Origin: Clostridium beijerinckii
GTDB taxonomy: Bacteria > Bacillota > Clostridia > Clostridiales > Clostridiaceae
Assembly: GCF_036699995.1 (NCBI RefSeq)
Contig: NZ_CP144906.1
Location: forward strand, 5,095,001 to 5,159,000
DNA: 64,000 bases
Reading direction: 5' to 3'
The notes below the pieces were generated by a model that did not search any database, was not told the origin of the DNA, and saw nothing but the letters and a program-made list of their open reading frames with translations. A program made the translations under genes and the position numbers. Within the stretch, counting starts at the first letter, position 1. Each line of letters begins with the position of its first letter. Shown one piece after another: positions 10,970 to 19,873 of this stretch.

Positions 10970-11058
10970 TTAAACTTCTCCATATACAATAAATTTTTCA
11001 ATAGTCCTAAATACAATAATTATATTTTTAGTAATTTCCTTCTCTTTCATTCATATTT

Positions 11059-11099
11059 TTAAAATAAAAAAATCCTAATGGAAAATTTCCACTAGAATT
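11059..11099 (-). terminator. Second of two tandem terminators after the AI-2E family gene
   Basis: Imperfect hairpin 11071-11099 (arms around TGGAAA/TTTCCA) followed on the minus strand by a T-rich run. It lies about 15 bases beyond the terminator at 11106-11147. Confidence 0.55.
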
Positions 11100-11105
11100 A
11101 CTTTT

Positions 11106-11147
11106 AAAAATAAAAACTAGGCTGAAACCAATAGTTTTAACCTAGCT
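11106..11147 (-). terminator. Rho-independent terminator after the AI-2E family gene
   Basis: On the minus strand CTAGGTTAAAAC pairs with GTTTCAGCCTAG and is followed by TTTTTATTTTT, 35 bases past the stop at 11182. Confidence 0.75.
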
Positions 11148-11181
11148 AAGATATTTCCTTCTAAATTTTTAGGGAGTAATT

Positions 11182-12273
11182 TTACTCATCAATGCGTTTT
11201 TTCTTAAGTGTCACAAGTTTTCTATGCTTTCTATTTTTAGATCTTGGTTTGATATTCAACAAATCTAATACAAACATTAAAAGAGGCACTCCAAGTAATA
11301 ACCCCCAAACTCCCATAAAATGCTCTGATACTAAAAGTGTAATAAATACGACAAAGACTGGTAATTCAGTCTTATCTGCCATAAACCTAGGGTTCAATAC
11401 ATAACTCTCAAGTGCATGTAAAACTGCGATAATTATAAGAATATATAAAATCATTTTAAAACCGCCAACTGTGTATGCTATTATACTTAAAGGTATTAAC
11501 GATGCAATTGTTCCTGCAACTGGGACTAAGCTAAATAAGAAAATCATAACTCCAAGGCCTAAAACCTGCGGAAATCCCAATGCAAAAAGAGATATAACAG
11601 ATAAAATACTATTAACAAATGCAATAATTATTTGAGCTTGAATTACTTTTCCAAATGAATTCAAAAAATTTATTCCAAAATCTTTTGTATACCTATATAA
11701 TATGGCAATCTTACTATCTTGAAACTCTGAGAAAAATTCTTTGATTTTCTCTCTTTCAACCATAAAAAAGAGGCTTAATATTAAAGACACAAATATATTA
11801 AAACTCCAAGTACCTATATTTGAAGCATATTTCAAAAATTGATCAAATTTCAATAAATCATTTATTTCAGAATTCTTAAAAAATGACATGAAATCAACCT
11901 TTCCAAAGTATGGTACAATGTACGTAGATAAAACTTCCCCACCAATATCTCTAAAATCAAATCTAGATATTTTCATCCCAATCTCTGTAAGCTGTCTAAT
12001 AATTATTGGTATATACCTATAACTTGCAAAGATAATAATAGATGTCATGAATATGTATAAAAATAATGTTACTATTATCGGTTTCACCTTTATAAACTTA
12101 TCTAACCGTTTCGTAATTCCTACTTGTAGACTGTATGCAATATATGTAAAGAAAAATGTAAGTAAAAATAGATTAAGCATTGATCTTAATATATACATAA
12201 AAAATACAATAATAAGAAGAACGCAAATTCTTCTGACTATATCTTTTTTAAATAGTTCTCTTAAGAAATTCAC
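11182..12273 (-). CDS. AI-2E family (UPF0118/PerM-like) membrane protein
   Basis: 363 residues with about seven to eight hydrophobic helices and a GTG start at 12273 preceded by GGGGGAATAAG. The pattern FFMVEREKIKEFF, the ALGFPQVLGLGVMIFLFSLVPVAGT segment (starting near residue 231) and the C-terminal GVWGLLLGVPLLMFVLDLL segment define the AI-2E transporter superfamily. Members export autoinducer-2 or act as ion/proton exchangers; which applies here cannot be told. Terminators follow it, and it is divergent from the NlpC/P60 gene, so it is likely a single-gene unit. Confidence 0.9.
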   Translation of the reverse strand: MNFLRELFKKDIVRRICVLLIIVFFMYILRSMLNLFLLTFFFTYIAYSLQVGITKRLDKFIKVKPIIVTLFLYIFMTSIIIFASYRYIPIIIRQLTEIGMKISRFDFRDIGGEVLSTYIVPYFGKVDFMSFFKNSEINDLLKFDQFLKYASNIGTWSFNIFVSLILSLFFMVEREKIKEFFSEFQDSKIAILYRYTKDFGINFLNSFGKVIQAQIIIAFVNSILSVISLFALGFPQVLGLGVMIFLFSLVPVAGTIASLIPLSIIAYTVGGFKMILYILIIIAVLHALESYVLNPRFMADKTELPVFVVFITLLVSEHFMGVWGLLLGVPLLMFVLDLLNIKPRSKNRKHRKLVTLKKKRIDE

Positions 12274-12538
12274 ATCTTATTCCCCCTTCTAGTAATTATT
12301 ATATCCTATAAATCATATGCTTAAAACAAGAAATTCCAATAAACCTTTCCATATTAATAAATTTAAATAAAATAATTATGCTCTGGAACCATTTACCTTA
12401 ACATTTTAATAAAATCTTAATAAATTGCAATTATTTTGTAAGTTGTTTGTAGTATAATATAAGTTATCGGATAATATTAAATAATCTATTCTACTTTACA
12501 AAAACCATATCTATAGAGTAGGCATAAAGGAGGATAAG

Positions 12539-13543
12539 ATGAAAAAAAATAATAGAATTGGGGCGATAGTGGCTTCAGCGCTACTTATTACGTCAATATG
12601 CAACTCAGTACCAGCATTTGCGGACCCTAATGATAGCAACTTAACACTTGAACAAGCTATACAAAACATACAGGAATACGATAATGAAATTGAATATAAC
12701 ATGGATAAGTTAAATCAACTAAAAGAGCAAATTCTTGAAAAAGAAAATGATATAAAAGATAACCAAGTTAAGCTTGATTTAACCCAAACACAATTTACTG
12801 AAAGAGAAAACCAGTTATCTGAACGATTAAAGGGCATTCAATTCAATGGAGGCTTTGAAGCTACACCATTACAATATTTAGACGCCTTATTTTCTTCAGG
12901 TGATATTTTAGATGCATTAAAAAGAGTGTCATTGATTTCTCAAATTTGTACAAGCGATAAAGATTTAATTTTAGAAACAAAAAAATCAGAAGACAATCTT
13001 TTAAACATTAAAACCACTATAGAAAAAGAAAATCAAGAATTACAAACTGATAAAGATGATGTTGAAAAACAAATTAAGGACTTGGAAGATAAAAAAGATA
13101 CTCTCTTAAAATATGTACAAGATAATAACGCACTATTAACAGGGGATATAGGAATCACTATTCCTGTAACATTACCTTCTGACATTACAGATCAGGCTAA
13201 AGGAGTTATAGAAGAAGCAGAGAAATATTTGAAAGTTCCATATTTGTGGGGAGGGGAATCTCCTGAAGGGTTTGATTGCTCCGGACTTATGCAGTATGTC
13301 TTTAATTCTAAAGGAATCACTATACCAAGAACATCACAAGAACAGCAAAGTTTTGCCAAGCCTATTAGCATGGCAGAAATTAAACCTGGGGATTTAGTCT
13401 TCAATAAAGTTTCAGATTCAACTCATGTAGGTATGTACATAGGATATGATATGTATATTCAAGCTCCCCATACTGGAGACGTTGTTAAAATAAGTAAGTT
13501 AAGTACCTCAAATATGAAATATGTTGGTAGAGTTTTAAACTAA
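12539..13543 (+). CDS. Secreted NlpC/P60 peptidoglycan endopeptidase with coiled-coil N-terminus
   Basis: 334 residues. A signal peptide ends at AFA-DP (about residue 28). A long coiled coil (about 35-195) resembles PcsB/CwlO-type regulatory helices. The C-terminal NlpC/P60 domain (about 215-334) keeps the catalytic Cys247 in GFDCSGL, His296 in STHVGMY and a third residue His311. AAAGGAGG lies just upstream of the ATG and a TATAAT box is present at 12453-12458. It should cut the stem peptide of peptidoglycan during growth or separation. In PcsB/CwlO proteins the coiled coil is a docking and inhibition element, often controlled by FtsEX; that is not shown here. Confidence 0.93.
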   Translation: MKKNNRIGAIVASALLITSICNSVPAFADPNDSNLTLEQAIQNIQEYDNEIEYNMDKLNQLKEQILEKENDIKDNQVKLDLTQTQFTERENQLSERLKGIQFNGGFEATPLQYLDALFSSGDILDALKRVSLISQICTSDKDLILETKKSEDNLLNIKTTIEKENQELQTDKDDVEKQIKDLEDKKDTLLKYVQDNNALLTGDIGITIPVTLPSDITDQAKGVIEEAEKYLKVPYLWGGESPEGFDCSGLMQYVFNSKGITIPRTSQEQQSFAKPISMAEIKPGDLVFNKVSDSTHVGMYIGYDMYIQAPHTGDVVKISKLSTSNMKYVGRVLN

Positions 13544-13643
13544 TATTAACTTAAAACTCTAGTAATCCAAGTGCTAAATTAATACTTGGATGTATAAGAT
13601 TAATTTCAACATATATCAAAAAATAAAATTATATACTATAAGC

Positions 13644-13686
13644 AAAGCAGCTAGTTTAATTAAAGAAACTAGCTGCTTTAATTTAG
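13644..13686 (+). terminator. Rho-independent terminator after the NlpC/P60 gene
   Basis: Perfect 14-base arms (13644-13657 and 13666-13679, core GCAGCTAG/CTAGCTGC) with an eight-base loop, followed by AATTT. It is about 100 bases past the stop. It could act in both directions. Confidence 0.8.
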
Positions 13687-13696
13687 AGACATTCAA

Positions 13697-13831
13697 AAAA
13701 TAACAAGTCAATCTGCCAAGCCTATTTTTCATCATACTGCTTCAGCAGATTGTTCTAATAGACCCGCTATGAGATCAATCTGCTTTATTGTCTGATGAAA
13801 AATAATCATTGCATTTTTAACTCGTTATTTT
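13697..13831. repeat. Long imperfect hairpin (MITE-like or structured element)
   Basis: Nested inverted repeats span 135 bases: AAAATAACAAGT (13697-13708) with ACTCGTTATTTT (13820-13831), ATTTTTCATCA (13724-13734) with TGATGAAAAAT (13793-13803), and AGCAGATTG (13744-13752) with CAATCTGCT (13776-13784). There is no coding potential. It could be a small mobile repeat, a structured RNA or a processing signal. Confidence 0.55.
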
Positions 13832-13884
13832 CTTTCATGTCCCTTATAAATTTTCATAAGATAATATATTGTAATATTTTAGTA

Positions 13885-13913
13885 TTTATAGAATATATAT
13901 AAAATGGTATAAT
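13885..13913 (+). promoter_or_regulatory. Predicted vegetative promoter
   Basis: TTTATA (13885-13890), 17 bases, TATAAT (13908-13913), 38 bases before the ATG at 13951. Confidence 0.5.
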
Positions 13914-13950
13914 TTAATCGAATACATAATTATTGTGGAGGCGATTTATC

Positions 13951-15084
13951 ATGAACAAAAATGTAAAAAAAATTATTATATTTACCGTTATAAGTACAGC
14001 TTTTTATACATGGATGCCATCAACTATGAGCATAGGAGAAAAATGCGCTTATGCATACTCTGGAGATGAAATAACATCTTTAGATCTAACGTCAGAAGGT
14101 TCTATTTTGTCAATATACAATAGTATAACTCGCAAAGGAGATTATAGAGTAAAAAAAGGCGACAAAATTCCAGTAGTTATATATTCAAAAATTCCTTCTA
14201 ATAAAACTAGCTTTAACTTGAGCACCATTGAAACTAAGGCCGCTGATATAAGAGTCTTTGTTGGAAATGAAAATATAAAGCTAAGTGATATCTATGGTAA
14301 AATAAATATCGCGGAAGGTCAAAGCAAGACTATTTATATAAGACTTTATGATTCTAAAAACGCCTCTGATAGCAATTATTCCCTAGAATATGAACTTGTT
14401 GTAGAAAGAGAAATGACTGATGAAGATAGTGTTATTGATGGCGATACCCAAGAAACTATAGATGATAATACAATAACTCTAAAAAACTATGATGATATTT
14501 ACTTAAATCGACTAGTTTTATTTGATCCTAACAGTAATAAAATCGATTTCTCTTTTGATAAGACAGAGCCCGTACAGAATATAAATGTTGATGAAAACAT
14601 ATCCTATATTAACGTTAAAGCTGTTCCAGAACAACAAAGCTATAAATTATCAATTAATGACAAAGATTTAGATCCTAGTGATGATAAAGATACTAGACTC
14701 GTATCTTTAGATGAAGGAAAAAATATTATAAAAATTAGAATTATAAATTCTAATCGTAAAACTAGAGAATATTATTTAGTTGTTACAAGAGGAAGTAGCT
14801 CGCAAGTAGCTTCAAATAATAACACTACTGCAACTAATCAGAACTCTCAAGCTGTACAAGCAGAAGCCTGCTGGCAATATAGAAAAGCTGATGGAACTAT
14901 AGCTGTTGGATGGACATTAATCGGAAATGACTGGTATTACTTTGATGCAAGTGGCGCAATGAAAACGGGTTGGATAAAGGACTCTTCTGGAAAATGGTAT
15001 TACCTAAGAGAATCAGGAATTATGGCTAAAAATACTACAATTGATGGATATAAACTAGGTTCTGACGGAACCTATACTAAATAA
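13951..15084 (+). CDS. Secreted cadherin-like/cell-wall-binding repeat protein (outlying paralogue)
   Basis: 377 residues from ATG 13951, chosen because GGAGG lies eight bases upstream; the frame extends 18 bases further without a ribosome site. A signal peptide ends near AYAYS. An N-terminal beta domain (about 35-160) is followed by a cadherin-like beta-sandwich (about 178-287, beginning IYLNRLVLFD and ending REYYLVVTRG). The last 65 residues hold three aromatic cell-wall repeats (for example GWTLIGNDWYYFDASGAMKTGW). The architecture and signal peptide match the six-gene array at 37992-47613, over 20 kb away. A non-enzymatic wall-attached protein is most likely. Confidence 0.85.
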   Translation: MNKNVKKIIIFTVISTAFYTWMPSTMSIGEKCAYAYSGDEITSLDLTSEGSILSIYNSITRKGDYRVKKGDKIPVVIYSKIPSNKTSFNLSTIETKAADIRVFVGNENIKLSDIYGKINIAEGQSKTIYIRLYDSKNASDSNYSLEYELVVEREMTDEDSVIDGDTQETIDDNTITLKNYDDIYLNRLVLFDPNSNKIDFSFDKTEPVQNINVDENISYINVKAVPEQQSYKLSINDKDLDPSDDKDTRLVSLDEGKNIIKIRIINSNRKTREYYLVVTRGSSSQVASNNNTTATNQNSQAVQAEACWQYRKADGTIAVGWTLIGNDWYYFDASGAMKTGWIKDSSGKWYYLRESGIMAKNTTIDGYKLGSDGTYTK

Positions 15085-15116
15085 TTCCAAATGATCCTTT
15101 TAAAATAAAAAACTAG

Positions 15117-15151
15117 CAGCTAATCTTGTGTACAATACAAGAATTAGCTGC
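15117..15151. terminator. Bidirectional terminator between convergent units
   Basis: GCAGCTAATCTTG (15117-15129) pairs with CAAGAATTAGCTGC (15138-15151). T-rich runs flank it on both strands, so it can end both the gene at 13951-15084 and the leftward unit. Confidence 0.8.
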
Positions 15152-15160
15152 CTTATTTTT

Positions 15161-15720
15161 TTAAATAACTTGTTTACTCACTTCTGATGGAGTTGATGCA
15201 TAGATATATTCATCAATGCAATTAACTACCCAATCTTTAATAAGTTCCTCTGGATCATTCCTTAACAATCCATTTCTTATCTTATTATATTGAATTGGCA
15301 TAAATTGATTTATTAAAGTCAACGGTATCTCCACAGACTTCATATTTTTTATTAAAATGTTTTGTGCGTATATTACTTCTTCTGTTGGAAAATAGTATCT
15401 TGATCTATCAGAGTAGCTATATTTTCTAGCATATTTAATTTTACTTCCTGCTCCATGATAATGTTTCCTCCAATTGCTTGGATTTTTGATCATTGCTTTA
15501 TCAAGTACTTCAATAAAATTTGAAATTTCTACATCTGCAGCATATTTAAATAATTCATTTTCCATATAACTCAAAGCGAAAAGTCCCTCTCTAAGTGCAA
15601 ACGTTAAAGCTGGTCCAACTTCTAGTATTGCGATTCCATCTTCAACCATTCTCTTCAAACTATCAGCTGTCTGATAATCTGTAGAATATCCTTTAAATAC
15701 AATATTATTATAAGATGCTT
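15161..15720 (-). pseudogene. 3' remnant of a gatZ/kbaZ-type tagatose-bisphosphate aldolase subunit gene
   Basis: Reading the minus strand from about 15720 gives a continuous frame with the hallmark GatZ/KbaZ sequence STDYQT, then ILEVGPALTFALREGLFAL, SYSDRSRYYFPTEEV and LTLINQFMPIQY. This is only the last 185 or so of about 420 residues. The open frame starts at an internal ATG at 15658, but homology continues upstream to the stop codon of the giant glycosyltransferase gene (15720), where it ends abruptly. The missing N-terminal half and lack of a ribosome site indicate a truncated relic. GatZ helps the GatY aldolase in galactitol/tagatose use; no gatY is present here. The junction marks a past recombination edge of the polysaccharide locus. 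Confidence 0.82.
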
Positions 15721-18700
15721 TACTGAAGATTTATTTTTTTATCTGTTATGATAAATTTTTTCTTATGCAACAATTTATTTTCTAAAAGCAATCCCACCTT
15801 ATACGTTTTTTTTGTCAATAATGATGAATCTATTGTACAAGAAAATCCACTTAAATTTAAATTTCCTTGTTTTTTCATAACACTTGTAACATCTTTTCTA
15901 ATTACAACATCTGTAGAAAATATACTATTATTACTTTCTTCATCAATTAATACAATTTTCTTAGAATTAAGATTATTAACTCTAATTCCTTCAATAAACG
16001 CCCATCCTTCAATTCGTATGTTGCTACCTACATTTATTGAATCTATACATGCTTTACAAGCATTACTAACCCACTTATTCTTTATTTCTATATTAATCTC
16101 CAACATTTTGTTAAACTCAGGTTTGTACTTAATATCATAATCAACTTTACATTCAGTCAAATTTGTATTATAGAACGGGTCCCATCCTTTAAATTGCTTG
16201 TGCTTATCGAACAAAATTTTACGTTCTTTCAATAACCTTGTCATTTTTTCTTTATTAATATCATCTATTCCTCTACTTATTGATTCATGATGATATAACG
16301 AAACATCATTCCTAACAACATTATAGTATTTATGCTCTACTAATTTAAAACAAAGATCCACATCATTATAAGCCACACTTAAGTTTTCATCAAATCCACT
16401 TATTTCTTCAAACTTATGCCTTTCAATCATTAGGCAAGCGCCTGTTACGGCAATAAAATTATACTCCATCCTATTTCTTCCATAATAATAAACTATTCTA
16501 TCATCAAATCCTATCTGACTATGTGATGGTCCAATTTTCAAATTAGTGATCCCAATATGTTGTATAATATTGCTATTAGGATATAATAACTTTGCACCGA
16601 CTGCTCCAACATGCTTAAGACTAGCTTGTCCCAACATAATTTCCAACCATTCTTCTTGAAAAATTTCAATATCATCATTTAAAAATAAATAGAATTTCCC
16701 TTTTGCTATTCTACTACCTATATTGCACATCTTTGAAAAATTAAAGTTCATTTTTTCATAATGGTATCTACAATTATATTTCTTACAAATATCTTCATAT
16801 TTGTTTTTATTTTCGTTATTACTTCCATTATCAACCACCACAATTTCATAATTGTAGTATGAAGTATATTTCTTAACTGATTCAATACAATTATTCAATA
16901 TTTTGAAATTATCTTTTGAAGGTATAATTATACTTACAAGTGGTTTCTCATCATTTGTATACTTAACTCTATACTGAAACATATCATTTACATATTCAAC
17001 AGTACCTTTAAGTCCACGTCTTTCCAGTGCCTCTTCTTTGCATCTTTTAACTGCTTGCAACGCATATGGCTTTGCTTCTGGATTTGATGCAATAGATTCT
17101 TCTCTTTCTCTCCAGTGATATAATATTTTATCAATATGTCCGATTTTTTTCGCCTTCTCAGTAAATCTTAGTGTAAAGTCATAATCCTGAGCCCCATTAA
17201 ACTCTGTACGTAATCCATCTATTTCATCTATGATGCTCTTTCTATAAACAGAAAAATGACATGTATACATTAATGACATAAAAGTATCTGGAGACCAATC
17301 TGGCTTAAAGAAAGGAGAATGCCTATGTTTACCGTCAGCAGTCAGCTTATCTTCATCACTATAAATAAAATCATACTCAGAATCTTCGTTTAATTTTTTA
17401 GCTACTTCGTATACCGCATTAGGAGCTAGTACATCATCACAATCTAAAAATGCAATAAACTCTCCATTAGCAATGCTTATCCCATCATTAGTTGCACGTG
17501 AAATATGTCCATTCTCTTTTCTATAAACAATATTAATTTTAGTATTCTTTTCATACTTATTAAGTACCTTTACAACACTATTCCATGTTGATGCATCATC
17601 AACTAAACATAATTGCCAATTATCGTATGTTTGATTTATAACAGACTCTATACATTCCACTAGTTGCTCGTCTAAAACATTATATACAGGAACAACTATA
17701 GATATCAATGGATTAAAACTTAATTCTCTCTTTTCGAATATATCCGATTCATTATCCTTAATCCATTTATAATATTCATTGTTATCAGTATTCTTTCTGT
17801 TTTTCAACTTCCTATATAACTTATAAAGAAAAGTTATTATACCTTCATCTTTCAAAATGCTTAGGCCTTTTTTAATATGTGGCATTTTGTTATATAATCT
17901 CATACTCCTAACCTTTCTTTCAGATTTTATTTTCTTTAAGTGGAATTTTTTTTTCACAAAATACTTAACTATAGGGTTAATATCTTTTCTAGCAATAAGT
18001 GCTTGAGGCCAATATATCTCAGTTCTAATATTTTTAAATAAAGTACCCAACTTTAATTTCGCTATGTACTTCATTTCATTCTTTTGTGCTACAAAGCCAT
18101 CCACATTTGGTAGATTTCCAATCTTAACTGCTTCTTCTTCTGTTGGTTCTTCTATTAATTTAAAAATTCCTCTTAATGCATCTTCTGGTTTTATTTCTAT
18201 ATTATATTTTTTAGCAAATCCATAGATTTCTTTTACATACGATAGTATCCCCTCGAATATATCTTGTTTATGATCATGGCTTGGTTCAATTTCCTCTAGT
18301 TCAGGACCATTTTCTCCATATCTCCAAACAGAGCTATGTGGTGCGCCAAAGAAAAGCTCTAATAATACAATTGAAGTCACTACTCTCTGTTCTAAATTGT
18401 AGTTAAATTCATGACCAAACAAATAACTCTCAAAACTCTTATTTCTCAATTGGCGTTTACTTTTATCATTATTCATTATCCCAGCATAAATAAATTTGTT
18501 TTTTTTATGGTACTCACATTTGTCCAAAAGCTTATCTAATAAATATTGAGAACTTCCATTCCATCCACAATCAAATATTACTGAATTACTTGAAAGAAAA
18601 TTTAAATTTTCAAAATATTTAATTGCATTTTCTCTTTCTTCTTTACAATTTTTCAATATACTTTTCTCATTTAAAGAAAATAACCTCTTCATCTTATCAA

Positions 18701-19808
18701 AGTCAGCTCTAGTACTTATAATATCATTAACACTATTGAATCCGGCATCTCGTAAAGTATTTTGTTCTATATCTTCTATATTCAAATATTCCAAAATATC
18801 CTTAACTTGCTGCCCATAAGTATATGGTGGAAGATTGTTTAGTGATTCCTCATCTAATTTATCAATCCCTGCTAATAATAATGCCCTTCTTGATGCATAC
18901 ATATAGTGAATATTATCGAAATTAAGTTCTTTAAAAATATTATGTAAAATGTAACCGTCTCTTGATAAAAAGTATATATTATCATATTCTTCTTTTTCTA
19001 AACACTTTTCCATCCAGTTTAATAAGCCAATGTATAAAGGCCCACCAACTCTTGCACCAAGATAATACCAAAAGCTCTTATTATTATTGTTATTTTTAAC
19101 GACATTCAAAACACCATGATTTATAAGATTAAATAAATTTAGACTATCTGAAGACATTTTAACCTCATCAAATTGATTACACTTGTAGTGTATTGCCTTA
19201 ATTCCTTTGCTACTGGAATTAGTAAAATCAGAGTTAAAGTTATCACCAATATGCAACATTTGATTTGGCTTAATTTTTTCAATATTCAATATTTCATCAA
19301 ATATATCTCCAACATACTTAGTTTTCCTTAAATCTGCCGAAACATATATCTCATCAAAGTCACTGAATCCACACTTATCCAAAAAACGCTTAACATCCTT
19401 TGATTTTATATACATATCACTTGTAGCAATTACTCTTTTATTAGAATTCTTAGCAAACTTGTAAACCTCAAGTATTTCTTTGTTGCAAACTAGTGAATCT
19501 AACTCCATTTCTAGCTCATAATTTTTAACATATTCCCAATCAACCTTCATATCAGATGTCTGCTTAATGTATTCATATATTTCATCTATATCAGCATGCG
19601 GAAATCCATATTCTCTTTCAACTTTCATACTCGCCATTTGCTGACCTTTTTGCCGAATTTCTTTAAAATCCTTTATATTTAAAATATAGCCTATTAATGT
19701 AAATATATCTTCCGGTTCATTGACTATTCTAAAAATTAATGTATCGAATATATCAAATGATACCACGTCTGCCGCAGCTATACTTTCTTTTATCAGCTCT
19801 ATATTCAT
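15720..19808 (-). CDS. Giant multidomain glycosyltransferase: HAD-like domain plus two GT2 domains
   Basis: 1362 residues. Residues 1-240 form a HAD-like domain (SFDIFDTLIFR with Asp19 and Asp22, VIATSDMYIKS, MLHIGDNFNSDF). A helical region (about 245-640) follows. The first GT2 domain starts near 699 (PLISIVVPVYNV, acidic motif FLDCDD) and a second near 958 (PLVSIIIPSKDN, FLNDDIEIF). A C-terminal beta domain (about 1255-1362, IRIEGWAFIEGI) may bind sugar. Similar large GT2 tandems build rhamnan or O-antigen-like chains. It is the last intact gene of the rml-wzm-wzt operon and lies 66 bases after the kinase/coiled-coil gene. Two GT2 domains suggest two linkages or a polymerising enzyme; the HAD domain's role is unknown. 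Confidence 0.88.
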   Translation of the reverse strand: MNIELIKESIAAADVVSFDIFDTLIFRIVNEPEDIFTLIGYILNIKDFKEIRQKGQQMASMKVEREYGFPHADIDEIYEYIKQTSDMKVDWEYVKNYELEMELDSLVCNKEILEVYKFAKNSNKRVIATSDMYIKSKDVKRFLDKCGFSDFDEIYVSADLRKTKYVGDIFDEILNIEKIKPNQMLHIGDNFNSDFTNSSSKGIKAIHYKCNQFDEVKMSSDSLNLFNLINHGVLNVVKNNNNNKSFWYYLGARVGGPLYIGLLNWMEKCLEKEEYDNIYFLSRDGYILHNIFKELNFDNIHYMYASRRALLLAGIDKLDEESLNNLPPYTYGQQVKDILEYLNIEDIEQNTLRDAGFNSVNDIISTRADFDKMKRLFSLNEKSILKNCKEERENAIKYFENLNFLSSNSVIFDCGWNGSSQYLLDKLLDKCEYHKKNKFIYAGIMNNDKSKRQLRNKSFESYLFGHEFNYNLEQRVVTSIVLLELFFGAPHSSVWRYGENGPELEEIEPSHDHKQDIFEGILSYVKEIYGFAKKYNIEIKPEDALRGIFKLIEEPTEEEAVKIGNLPNVDGFVAQKNEMKYIAKLKLGTLFKNIRTEIYWPQALIARKDINPIVKYFVKKKFHLKKIKSERKVRSMRLYNKMPHIKKGLSILKDEGIITFLYKLYRKLKNRKNTDNNEYYKWIKDNESDIFEKRELSFNPLISIVVPVYNVLDEQLVECIESVINQTYDNWQLCLVDDASTWNSVVKVLNKYEKNTKINIVYRKENGHISRATNDGISIANGEFIAFLDCDDVLAPNAVYEVAKKLNEDSEYDFIYSDEDKLTADGKHRHSPFFKPDWSPDTFMSLMYTCHFSVYRKSIIDEIDGLRTEFNGAQDYDFTLRFTEKAKKIGHIDKILYHWREREESIASNPEAKPYALQAVKRCKEEALERRGLKGTVEYVNDMFQYRVKYTNDEKPLVSIIIPSKDNFKILNNCIESVKKYTSYYNYEIVVVDNGSNNENKNKYEDICKKYNCRYHYEKMNFNFSKMCNIGSRIAKGKFYLFLNDDIEIFQEEWLEIMLGQASLKHVGAVGAKLLYPNSNIIQHIGITNLKIGPSHSQIGFDDRIVYYYGRNRMEYNFIAVTGACLMIERHKFEEISGFDENLSVAYNDVDLCFKLVEHKYYNVVRNDVSLYHHESISRGIDDINKEKMTRLLKERKILFDKHKQFKGWDPFYNTNLTECKVDYDIKYKPEFNKMLEINIEIKNKWVSNACKACIDSINVGSNIRIEGWAFIEGIRVNNLNSKKIVLIDEESNNSIFSTDVVIRKDVTSVMKKQGNLNLSGFSCTIDSSLLTKKTYKVGLLLENKLLHKKKFIITDKKINLQ

Positions 19809-19873
19809 GTTTCTACCCTTCCATTTTCATATAATTACAATTCAAAGATTTTACTTTATACTTATGTAACATT

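Noticed and set aside
15748..16140. 130-codon plus-strand open frame
   Set aside because: It lies opposite the C-terminal domain of the giant glycosyltransferase gene and has no ribosome site.
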